DNA of 64,000 nt. It comes from Aporrectodea caliginosa (taxonomy: Eukaryota; Annelida; Clitellata; Crassiclitellata; Lumbricidae). How positions within the stretch are numbered: the stretch's first letter is position 1; each line of letters starts with the position of its first letter. A model generated the notes under the pieces. The model searched no databases. It was not told the DNA's origin and saw only the letters and a program-made list of their open reading frames with translations. Positions 48,527-61,700 of the stretch are shown here, piece by piece. The DNA lies in the NCBI GenBank assembly GCA_020284085.1, contig JACEVL010000083.1:1-64000 (forward strand). Reading direction: 5' to 3'. The position numbers and the translations under genes were made by a program.

Positions 48527-49730
48527 ATGATGTATGGACAGTACGAATCACGCAACTATGCATGGTGTGATGAAGAACTGTTGGGCGAAGGAGCCGCTGG
48601 AAAGGTGTACAAGGCAATCCACAAGGTGCAAACTTTTGATAGTTTATCCAGATACATGAAGTTAACGCGGCATAAAACTGTCTAATGTTGATAGATAACT
48701 CAGACGCTGTGTCTTATGTTGATGGATTGCTGACTTTTATGTGCTTCACCAGAGAGGTGGAGAGCATTTACCTATCTTGGCAACAGTGCTTGCAAAGGCT
48801 ATATTTCAGAGCCTTCTAATCAAGGCTTATCTAATCATTTATCATTGCTGATATTGTTAATGACATTGTTCCGTTTCTACTGTATTTATTTAATAGGTCT
48901 CTCTCCGAAGGCTATCTTCCTGTCTCACAAAATGAGCTCTTGTTTATCCAACCCTCAAGAAGCCTAACCTGGATCCCTGGAACCTCTGCCAGAATTACCG
49001 TCCTATCTCCAACCTTTCCTTCCTCTCCAAGACTCTCGAACATTTGGTCTCTCTATAACTTCTCCCTTATCATGAACAGTCATTACTTCTCCCCTTCAGT
49101 CAATCAGGTTTCAGGGCTGATCATTCCACTGAAACTGTCATCCCCTCCCTTCTCTTCTAAGTCTACTCTGCTGTGGATAGATCTCCACATACGCTGTTGG
49201 CTCTGTTCGATGTCTCTGCCGCCTGTGACATGGTAGAACTTGGATATAAACCATTGAAACCATAAATTTAATTTACATCATCTCATCTATGTTTTGTATC
49301 ACCTCACCGATGTTTTGACAGGGAACCGGAGAATTCTACGCAGTCAAGACTTTCATCCGACGAATTCCTCAAGATATTAGAATGCGCGAATTTGACATTC
49401 TCAGTCGACTCAATCATCCGAATATCGTTTGTCTTCTGGCCATTGAAGAGGAGGTTAGCCAGAGCCATCGGGTGGAAGGATGTTTATGAGTTTAATATTC
49501 TGCCTTGTTAAAAAGTCATCTTAATGAAGCGTTCAATTAATTTTTTATTTTTGCATTAATTTTCCAGTTTTGAATTGACTGACCAATAAGTTGATAGTTT
49601 CCATTTTGGGTGCATCAGACCATAAACTTACTTGATGTGCCAGTTTTGACTGGAAAATCTTGGATTCAATGTCGTAGTTTTGTGTAGGCACCCTTATAGC
49701 ATCATGGCTGTGTTAAGGTGCCAAATCGTA

Positions 49731-49764
<34 letters not shown>

Positions 49765-52700
49765 ATACAGCAGTGAGGCTGGGTGCCATGTAAAGGTATG
49801 AAGGCATGTGACCTCAAGGAAGTAGAATACCTTCATGTTCAGTGTCATATTCGTTGGTATTTCAACTTTGCAAAGTGAATACTTATGAAAGTTCTGTTAC
49901 GTTATAATTGTTATATGTGAATATATATTCCACTCTAATAAACTGGTTATAATTCAAAGCTTGATGTGACAGTTAGAATATGTGCACTCTTGGTTTTCAT
50001 TGTGTAGTTGTTGTTCTGAACTATTTCAGAAGTTCAGTGGCAATAAAGTACTAGTGATGGAACTGTGTGCTGGAGGAAGTCTTCACGATGTTCTCCGGGA
50101 CCCAAGGAACGTGTATGGCCTTGAGGAAACAGAATACCTTCGCATTCAATGCCATGTTGGTTAGTTTTTATACTGAAAACTACGTAATCTTCTCCAGATC
50201 ATTTTTCTCCTTGGCTGATTTTCTATTTTCTTGTTTTGGTTGACTGGATTTCAGCTGAGACTGTTATAGAGGTATGCTGAGTGGGACGCCATTACAATAA
50301 AACGTATCAGAAATAACCCTAGGCAGCAAACGCAAAGCCAGTGGGAGCCCATACCAGACCGCGGAGCAGGCAACAGAAAAAGCACACTGCTTGTCAGAGG
50401 TTCGTCCGTAGGAGACAAGAGACTCACCCTGTGGAGAGAGCGGCGGCCCTGTACGCCCAGGGTGGAACAGCAAAGCTCCCTCAAGTATACAGGAGCCGAG
50501 CCCAAAAGGCAGCACCATACCAAAGCAGAGACCCTGTAAATAATTCGCTGCAGAAGGGGGAGCCAGTGGAGGATGTTGCATATGTAACCAGATACGTGGC
50601 CAAACCTTGGAATGCATCCCACAAGGTGTGCCGCAGACCACAAAATGATGCATTAGTCAGATAGGTAAGAGTCCTAAAACGAGCTACGTATAAGTCCACC
50701 ATTTATATGTCCAGATGGCATATATGAAACAACTGAAAATGTAACATTTCATGTTGAAGGGTTGCTGTCAGGTTTGCAATGTCCAGATGTGCCACTGAGG
50801 ATATCTGTTGCTAGTCGCATGTGGTTAATGTCTTACCATCAGGACTGCGATGGCTCAATCCAGATCCTTCGCCTGCATAGGTCCTTGTCTGTGGAATGGA
50901 CTTCCTCCACCAGTTCGCTCTGCCATCCTTTATGGTAGTCTCTCCTCATCTTTTTTAAAACTAAAATCATGCCTTTTCCCTCGGGTTGCTCGCACTGGGA
51001 GCGCGTCTGAAAGGCTTTTGCTGTGAGAAGCGCTTTATAAATAGCCCAACACAATACAATACAATACTATCTGACCTCTCTGTCAACAAGTCATAGAAAA
51101 TATCACCTTGATAGTAAACAGCAAGTTATGTGATGTCCTGGATTTCCTGGACTTCTGTATTACTCCATTGGTTGGCAGAGGTCCTATGGAAATAAAATGA
51201 CATTTTCCAAATGTTTTTAACTATGCAGTATAGTGAACTACTTCGTCTTTTACCTCAGTCTTGTTAGATGGAGTGGAACAAAGTTAGACAGGGTGTTGTT
51301 CTGTTGCATTTAGCTGCTGGTATGAAACACTTGAGAGAGCAACGGATTGTCCATCGTGACATCAAACCAGGCAACATCATGAGATTCATAACGGAGGATG
51401 GAGAGTGAGTGGTACTCATGACATTCAGTCTTAACTGACTCAGTTGTATAGCTTTAAAATAATAATTATGTATTGAAATGTGGTCAAAGAAAATGGCCTG
51501 TCAGCAGAGGCCCAGAGGGCATATGGGCCTCAAAAGCTAATACTCAAAACCTGGCCAAAGAAGCATAATGATGTAAGCAGATTGCTGTATTGGGCATGGG
51601 CCAAACACCACACCCTGCCTGTGGGTTAAATCTGCGGCTTATACCATTTCAATTTTACACAGATGTTTGGAAGGAGCGTAAGTGCTGTATTTTCCAGACT
51701 CCACTGTACTGTACAGTGTATATTGCTGAACACCAAAAAAAATTTGTTGGCAGCTGGCTAAATTTATAGTATGATTTAAAGAAAACAATGCTCCTGTAAC
51801 ATCTAGAATATTATTAATTCACTGACACAGAGGTTGAAAAAATCCACATTTGCATTTTATTAAATTGCGCCGAAGTGATAAGATATGCTCTATAAAACAA
51901 ATGCATCTTCTTTTGTGTATTTCTATCCTTTGTTCTTTATCTATTTTATGATAAAACGAACAGACAACTGATTAAACAGTGGCTGTGTGATTAACCTTGT
52001 CATTAAGTTATGGTTGTTTGACCTTAGTGCTGTCTATTTGACCTTCATGTTGTCCCTCTGTTTGGTTGCATTTAGATCAATTTATAAGTTGGCTGACTTT
52101 GGAGCAGCTCGTGAACTTCTTCCAGAGCAAGAGTTCAAGTCCCTCTGGGGAACAGAAGAATATCTCGTGAGTCAAGGCAAAATATTTGCTTGTTACTGTG
52201 GCAAGTTGTTTTTTTTATGGCTGTTTGTGGCAGAGAAACTAGACAATGTAGAGATATTGACAATGGATTTCTAAAGCAACTCTTACTATAATTATGTTTC
52301 TATAGCAGATACAGTGTCTTCTTGCTACTTTATCTCTCTCTTTTATTCGGAAGTTTCGATATCAGTTTATATAGTACCTGTGCTCGGAAGCGCTACCAGT
52401 ATAGCCAATGGAGGACTGTTGGCATTTGGTATTTGGTTTGAGTGAACAATATGGTTAAGTTTAGTTTATGAAGCTTGTACTGATGGGCAATCGCACATGT
52501 GAAGCCACCAACCAGTGAAACCCATCTACAATTTGCAGCCGATGGATGGATGAGTGCATGAACAGATGGCTGTAGAGAAGTGTTTGTTAGTTTGACTGTC
52601 CATTGGAACTGAGCCTTTGAGAGGTCTTGAAAAGGTGGTGCATAAATAGCATAGGTACTTAACAACTGACTGTGGAGATAACAAAGTGTTTCTGTGTTCT

Positions 52701-55700
52701 ATGTTAGCATCCGGACGTCTTTAACAAAGCTATTCTTCGCAATCCAGTCGAGAGTTCATTCAGTGCAGCGGTTGACCTTTGGAGTGTTGGGGTCACGTTC
52801 TACCATGTCGCTACTGGACAGCTGCCATTTCGTCCGTTTGGGGGACGCAATAGTCGGGAAACAATGTCAGCATATTTCACTTATTTGTTATTCATTCATT
52901 CATTCATTCATAATTCAATACACGTGTATTCTATAACTCATGCATCTTTTACTCCATTCACTACTCATCTTTCACTAACTATGTTGTTCATTGCATCTCG
53001 TTTGTCATGCACTGCACAGCAGAAATGACAACTGCATGAAAAGTAAATGTTAAACAAATGAATGAACCAGATTTGAGATATATCCCCATCACAGATTTTG
53101 ATAATTTGAGGCCAGTATATAGACAAATAGGTATCATTAAAGTTTTAATGTTTCAGACCTGAATAATAACCTTAATAATAATAATAACCATAATAGTTGC
53201 TGAGATATATATGAGGATTGCAACACACCTCGGATTGTGGAAGTTTCATTACTTCGGCAAATGGCATTTCTTTTCCGGTCAACTGCTTGTGTAGCATTCA
53301 CCTTTCAGTGAATTGTCATGCTACATTAGGTCATCTTTATCGTCGCATTTGTTATTTATTTTTGACTGGTGCCTACATTCAAACTTCTTCCCAACTAATT
53401 TGCCTTCCCTTACCTTTGTCAACAACTAACAAATGTAATGAGGCTCTTTCCCCTCTCTGTGAGGGAGCAGAAGTTGATGTTTGGGTAGAACTATTACAGT
53501 TCAGTGTCCAGTTTTATTTCTTTTACAATTAATTGTAAATTATTAAGTATTCTATTTTGATGGTGCTAAATAATTGCTTTATGGCGCCCTTGTGTTACGG
53601 CGCCATGTAAATTGTCATTATTATTATGGTGAATTCTGTTGGTGATGTTGAGTTGCTTTTGCTGTTGAAGGTATAAGATCACAACAGAGAAGGAATCCGG
53701 GGTAATTTCTGGCGTTCAACAGGATATGAATGGACCGATCGAATGGAGTCGAACATTACCGGACACCTGTTGCCTCTCTGTGTTGGTCATCTTCATCGTT
53801 ATTATCACCAGTCATCATCGTATTATTTTGAAGATTTCTACTACTAACTGAACACTAGCATCATGAAGCACAATGTAACATGGTGCTTTCAGCAGTTATT
53901 TCAAAGGTCCTGTGTAATTGTATAGAACCATGTTTATCTGCTTGGCAATGTGGCTATGATATTGGCAAGAGCAGTAAGTAAAAAAGCATGTGTTCAGTTA
54001 TAGTTTGGTTACTATCCATGGCCAACTCAGCCATTTATCTTTTTACAGTTGGTAAGTGAATACCAATGCAAGGTTTACAAAGATGTCCAATCATTGGATA
54101 ATTATTCTAATTATCCTTCCACCTTAGGAACACTTCTGATGAGTTTTTGTACAGGAATGTGAACATGTTACCGTTATGTTTTATACATGGACACTTATAT
54201 TGTGATCATAGTGTCTTTCTGTTTACAATCTGTTGTTGTTTCTGTTGCTTTTCAGTGGACTTCAGCTGCTGTTGACTCCGTTATTGGCTGGACTGATGGA
54301 AATCAATCCTCAGCTGATGTGGAGTTTTGATCGTTTCTTTCACGAAGTTGAAACGATCACCAGGAAACATGTCATTCACGTCTTCAACATCAGCTCCATC
54401 TCCCTCTCTCATGTCTATCTTGATCCTCACAGTCGGTAATTATGTTTCTCAATCAGAGTAGCACTTTTCCTCTTATGTTGATATTTGCTGTGCTCAGCTA
54501 CTGTAAATTTACGGGTATGCATCATTCTTTCAGAAGTGTTGGTGCTTGTCTTGCATTTTAAAGTTACAGTTGCATTTTAAAGTTACAGTATTGTTTCATT
54601 GTTTTACTTTTGCTCTGCTGGATTTAAACTGGACTACAGTTTTCTTGACGGTTTCATGTAGAAGTGACTATGCAATGTTAGGGGTGTCCAAAATAAATTT
54701 TTTGGGAATTTAAATTTGCACACCCTCTAATATTGTTGCTTATCCAGAAATAAAATTTCATGCAAAATTTCAGGTCTCTAAGTCAACATTTGGGGGTTGC
54801 TCAATGAGGCTGAAGTTTCAACATATAAAAACGCATCGCTAATGCAATCTAATAGCAGCTGTGCACAAACAAAGCTTGAAATAAAAGTGTCACTGATGAA
54901 ATCATAGTTTGAATCATGGGGATTCCTAGGCTCATAGCTTTCTGTTAAAAGTGTCAGGTAACTAATAAGTAATATAGAGCCTCACTGTTCCCAGATCCTG
55001 GATGCTGTGAAATCTTGTAAATAAGCTACCGAATACTGTAAGACTTTAGCGTGTTGTTTCGAGCATCTGATATTCACTTCCTGTTGTCATCAACAGCCTC
55101 TATTAACTTCTGCATTTCTTGCTCTGATTCTGTGATCGATTGGTAAAATGTACTGAGTTTATAGGCCTACTCATCAAAGTCACTGAATGCTCTGCTATAT
55201 GTAAGTCATTAACAACTTTCAGCGACTTGACGCTGTTATGCTGGTGTCAATGACGGTATCTCATTCCAGGCATCTGGATCGTCGACTGACAAAGTACATG
55301 TAGCTATGCTTATTCCAACAGATATCAAGGCAGCAGATGAAGAGGAAGTCACCAGTTCATGCAATGTCTTGTTCTCCAGCTGGTCATGTGTTGCTTTAAT
55401 CCTGCGAATGTTCCAATCACTTCCACTCTGGATCATTGATTGAACCATTAACTTTTATCTTCAATGGAAACCTTCACAGAAAACACCTTCACAGAAATCA
55501 ATGACAGTGGCACAAGTCCAAGGTACCACAGGTGGTTTGTAGCTTTTAATTGCAGCCTGTGACACACCTTGTTTATGTCAGAGTACTGTTTGATCATTTG
55601 GAACAGCAGCATGTCCTTATATGTGGCGTCGGCACCCACTGCGTGGAATGAGATACCGTCCCTGACAGGCAGGAACATAGATCTATGTGCTGCAAAATAC

Positions 55701-58700
55701 GAAACTCTAAGATTCTCCAACTCACTAGTGGTAAGCTTGAATTCATCATGAAAAAGGTAGATTTTAAGGCAATAAATAACTAGCCATCCACCTTGCCATG
55801 TGAGAAGCTCCTGGCGGCCAGAAGTGGTAATGTTTGGGAGTTGGGAGGGGACAGTCCAAAATTAGAAGTGTTAGCTCGCTCATTTCGTTGTAATCTTCTC
55901 ATGGTATATATGCAGTACTGTCTGACAGGAAAAGAATGAACACACTTCTTCGCGAAGCTGTTGCAGCAGCACGTAATCTAGTCGAGTGTTATTCAAAGAT
56001 TTGTAGTTTGCTTAGTTGATGTTTGGCCAAAACTCCTATAATCTTCTGAAAAGAGCAATGTTTGGTCCATGACTGGCCATGCAATACTACACGGACTTCA
56101 CCGATGATGATCATAGCATGTAGTGTTCAGGGGCGGCGCTGGCCGGGGGGGTCCTGGGGTCCGGACCCCCCCAGCTGTCGTCCAGACCATTTCTCCAATT
56201 CGTGTAAATCCGAATAGATTTTTTTGGTGGGGAGGGGTGGGGGGGTCTGGTTTCGCTGACAGCCTTGCAACTAATGTCATGACTTTGTAACTCTTTCCAA
56301 TATATTAAATTAATATTATGCTTATCACTATTTATTAGGTCTGCTCAAATTCTTTAAATTATATTTAACTTACTTACTAAACCTCTCTGCACTGCGTGCT
56401 TATGATTGGTACGTCATTGGTCCGTGTGTACAGTGTTGACTCTTAGTGAAAATAATAACAATAATAATTTTTATGGCATCATTAAATAGAAATCCGCTTA
56501 CTGAACTGGTTGAGGCTTGCCACTATAAGAGAGACAAAAACTTATAAGCAATAGTTAAATATCTTTTAAACTTGTCACGACACATATTGATGTTTGATGT
56601 TTTCTTCTGTTTCAATGTTTTAACTGGATGTTTACAAAATCAAATTAATTAAGATAAAATAGTAATTACATGTTTGCAAATTTTTGACCAAGTCAACGTA
56701 ACAACTAACAAATCAAGTTCATTTTTAAGCTATAAATGTTTAGTTCAGAGTGGCTAAAATGAGCTCCATATGGCAACATTATACTCCAAAAAGCGTTGGC
56801 GGCTGGGGCTCCGCCCCAGACCCCGCTGGGGAGCTTACGACGCTCCCCCAGACCCCCTAATCGTGGGCAGCTTCGCGCCTTTCGGCGCTCGCAGTGCCTC
56901 GCACTCGGGCTCCTGCCACGCAGCTTGCAAGTTAATTTCATTTTCGTGGACCCCCCCAGAACTAAAAACCCAGCGCCGCCCCTGGTAGTGTCGACATGCT
57001 AAGTGCAACACGTTTTCTGCATCAATTGTTCCAGCAAAGTACAAGCGCTACGCTTTGTCCCTGTGTTTGACGCCGTTGTATCAAAGCACATGCCCACAAC
57101 ATCTGTTGCAACATCACAGAGATTCAACAACTGGAATGCAGCCTTAGCTTTGTGCCTGTCCAGTGCTATAGAAGGAACTTTTATTACTCCGAGTTCCTTA
57201 CCTACATTATGTCCTGTAACACAGACTGCAATCCTGTCAACATTGCCATTGGATCCTCTGTGTTGGTGCCGTTCTTCACATCTAGAACTTTGGCCTCATT
57301 GAGCAACCTCTAAAAGTTATTTAATTGCTGAACTTTTTGGCAGATGATATAATATTGTAAAAGGAACAAAATGAGCCTATGTGCATTCAAATCGGAGAAA
57401 AATATTTTTCCCCCATGTATTCGTGGACACCCCTACTATGCATGGTTCATTAATGTAGAACCCAATAAAAATTAGTTCACTAGGGAGCATATAGAGCCTG
57501 TCTGCCGTGGTTGGTCAGGTTGTGCATGTGTCGGAAACTTTACCTGCTTGGATGTCTTCAAACCATCTTCGGTTGAATTCTGACAAAACAGAATTTATTT
57601 GGCTTGGTACTCATGTCCAGTTCTCCAAAATTCATTTTCTTGCCCTTTTCTGCCCTTTTCCAGATGTCATTTTCTCCACCTCTGTGCAAGATTTGGGCAT
57701 TATCCTCGATCAAGAGCTAATACTTTGCAATCATGTAAACAATGTCTGTCAATCTTGCTATTATCACGTTCGTCAGATTCGCAATGTGTGGCGATCGCTT
57801 ACAACACAAGATGCCTCTGCAGTCTGCACTGATCCATGCCTTTGTCTCCTCTAGAATCGACTTGACAATGTTATATTCTCCAGACTGGACTCCTCTCTTC
57901 CTTCAAAATTACAGTTTTCTATAAATGGATCTTCTCATCTGATCAGTGGCATCCCAAAATTTGGTCATATCTCTGCCTACATATGATTGGTTACCTATAT
58001 CTTAATGCTTAGAGTATAAAATTCTAACTCATGCAAAATTGATTAATGGAAACTGCCTCATCCTATCTCAGATCCTGGTGTATCTCTACTTCATCTATTC
58101 CTGGTCACAGGTCCATTCAATCGGCGGCGCATGGTATCCTTGTCATCCCTTAAGCTTTAAAATAAGCTAATTAGTCTGTCACCTTCCTTGTTCCGCTATT
58201 GCTTGAAGTCTGTATTGTTTGATCGTGGTACTGCTTGGTTGGGAGTGCTGCTGGTGAGTTTTTTCTTGAAGTTGCACTTTAAAACCTTTCACTTACCGTA
58301 TGTTGTTGAAAAGATTTTTCAACTAATATTAATCAGGACCACTTGGTAGATTTTTGAAAATGAAGATGCTCTATGAATTGTGTGCTACCTTGCATCGTGT
58401 AGTATTCTTCAGTTGTTGACTTGATGATGTGATAGGTCGTCTTCTTTGGCAGAGATCATTGCTTCACAGACTGCAGTGGAGGTTAATGATCAATTGCTTC
58501 TTTTTGACGGTAAAAGACTGGACGCCTTGGATCCAGAGCCTCATCTTCTGACTACAACTCCTTCATGCCCTTTGTTTCTCTTCACACGCATTCGTTGTGA
58601 CAAACTATCCAATATCAGCATCGACGTTCGTAAGTCATATGCTTCTTAACATCGTTGAAATTGCTTGTGTTTTTGCAATTAACTTCCTAAGCAATGTTCC

Positions 58701-61700
58701 CTCTAAGGTGCGTGGTTGTGCGGCCGCGCAGCTCCTTAAAAAATGGCGTACAGCAGTTTCAAAATTCTGCGCACAAGTTTTGGTAGGAAAACCATATTAT
58801 GAGCTAAAGTTTTGTTTAACTGGCCATTGAATTATTATCTGACTTAAGCCATACATCGTCTTTAATAAAAAGACATTATTACAAACGAGTATTTAGTCAG
58901 TTCTGTAGTCTGTAGTTACAATTTACAATCACAAATGTTTCTGAAAAGTGTTGCTCAGTTTCATTGCTCCTGTGAAAATTGGGCCACTCAATCAACCGCC
59001 AGTTCCGCGCACACAGGAAAAAATTTAGAGGGAACGTTGTTCCCAAGATATCTTTCAAAAGTACAAGTACTGTTTGTACTACTGCAAGGATCTGTATCAA
59101 GTTTTATAATGATGTTATGTTCTAAACTGAATAAATTGTGAGATAAATGACCTGACTATGTTTAACAAATATGTGTGCTACAATGATGTGTGTTGTAAAG
59201 AGTTTTGTGTATATGTTGTAATTGAAAAATGTACTGCAATTAACTTTCCCAAAGACTTTTCGTACATCGTTATTTCTGATAATTCATCTTCAAAATATGA
59301 GAGAATTTGTGCAAAATTGACTTTCAGCTGCCTTGCCAGCTGAAGTGACGGAATCGTCTGTGGAAGCAGCATACAGATATTCGATTGATTGCTGTGAGAT
59401 CGTTTATTACATGCGACGTGTTGTATCCAACAATGTCCGAAACAATGCACTTTTATGGCATGCGGCCAAGATGCTGTGGTTAGTTTAGTTGGAAATCTTA
59501 TCTAGCGTAACCTATGATCATTGATGAGCCAACATCGTATGATCTAATCTATTCTATGACATGCCAGTGTATTTTATCTAATCTAACACAAGCTAGTAAT
59601 AATAATAATAAATAATATCTTTTCTTTATTAAGCGCCTGACAAACGCACTGCGCTGTACATTTACATGTTATGCAATTTAAATCTTAACTACTAACAGAA
59701 CAGACAGCCTGCAATACACGGCACTAATAGCAGCCTACAAAGCATATCCGCCCAACGGGGCTCGAACTCGGTACCTCTCGCTCTCTGTGCCAGATGTTAT
59801 CCAATGCGCTATCGGGCAAGTTTTGGTAGGAAATACATATTATTATATTATTATTATTATTAAGTATAATTGGGTATATTTTCTCTCATAGACCCTGCTT
59901 GAGAAGACCAACTTTTTCGCTGTGGCACTTGCAGTGAAAAACACAAGAATATTTTGAGGGAAACTATTTCTGTTTGTTGTCCTGTGGTGTCATTGGTTAT
60001 TTTTACTCATTAGTGTTATTTTAACATACTATTTATACAATGTTAACCCATGTAGTTATTGTATGTTTTCAGCAGAAGCTTGATTAAATACTAGGCAGTT
60101 TGAATTGTTAATACTGGATTTAGCGTAGAACTGTAAGGCACTTGTTGTTGCTTTACTGGTTCAAGGACTCTTGTGATGGAGGAGTCACAGACTCTGTTTC
60201 TGAGTCTTGAGAAAGAGGAAGCCGTGATGGACGAGATGAAGCGACGGCTTGTCCATTTGGCGTGCAGCAGCTGCGTCAGCTCAGACATCTCACATTTACT
60301 TGGTGTGGCGCCACCTGGTGTCTTTTTGGCTAAATGCTGTGAAGAAGATGCAGAAAATTACATCAGAAGCAAACTAGAAGTCTTTCATCGGGTGAGTACA
60401 AAGATATTTGGATGTGCTTTGTTTTACACTAAATCAATCAATCAATCAGCCGTTTATTGAATCAACAACAGCACAATTAATTAACAATCAGTCATTTTAA
60501 AAAAATGTTAATCTGCTGATGCCGTCAACAGGACAGCCCTAAAGGATAAAATAATCCAGTATTGCAGGGATGCCCCTTTTCCACATTACATTTACTGATG
60601 GCAAGACAATTTTTATGATCATGTAATTATAGAAAATTCAACTTAAATAACAATGTTAGGGCTAAATTATAGCCAAACAACTAAATAACAAAACATTGTA
60701 GTACAAGATTTAAAACAAACAAACAAATCAAAACAAAACAGATTATAATGTTCACAGTTGTACATTATAAACAATCTTAACTACAGGTACAATCTATCGA
60801 GTCATATTCTTTTTATGTGTCCAAGAGATAATGTTTCAGTTGAGCTTTAAATTGAGCCATGTGTAATATATTTAAGTCTTGTGTAATTATTGTGCTTGTG
60901 ATGCATGCATGCAGCAATCAAATTTCTGAAGGCCATGGTTCAGGGGTATGGTGGATATAATCTGAACTGATGACCTCTATGGCACCTTTATCATAATACA
61001 CACGACATAAACTTGTTGATGGTTGCTTCAAGTGAAACCATAGTCAAAACAACTAATCCATTGCAGAAATCCAGTCAAAATCTGATAGAATAGGAAAGCA
61101 AGAAGTGAGGCTACACTGAGTAAACAAGTTGAAACAGATTAGTCATAAGTTTAGACAGGAAAGACTTTAATGAACTCACACAACCCTCAGAACAGGGAGG
61201 TTAATTGCAAAGCTTCAGACGAGCCACTAAGAGCCAAAAACTGTTCTTTTGCAAGACATTAACTGAGCTTGTGTAATTGTGTATAGGTCTTTTGAAACTT
61301 GTCAAAAGTTTATCACTTACATTTTGGATTTTGGCTCTTATTAATCCCTGTATGAGCTGTCATTGTGTCTCCTACATAAATACTGCTCCATATCTATGAA
61401 TTGACCAACACTGGATTTGTTATATCCTTGTCTTTTTCAAATAATTGAAGACTCCACCCACCCACACATGGCATAATTTAATTAATTAGTGCTTGCTGTT
61501 TAAATATCTGGTTATTAATATTGATCGTAGTAACTATAATTGTTAAGTACTCCAATTGTATTCCAACATTTTGTATAACTGGTTACAGACATATGAAAAT
61601 TGTTTGAATATTACTGAATTTATTTGGCAATCCGAGTTGAGCCTGAATGTGGCGCTTAGCCCAGCATTGTATTCCAGTGTTGTTTGTAGCTGTTGGTGGA

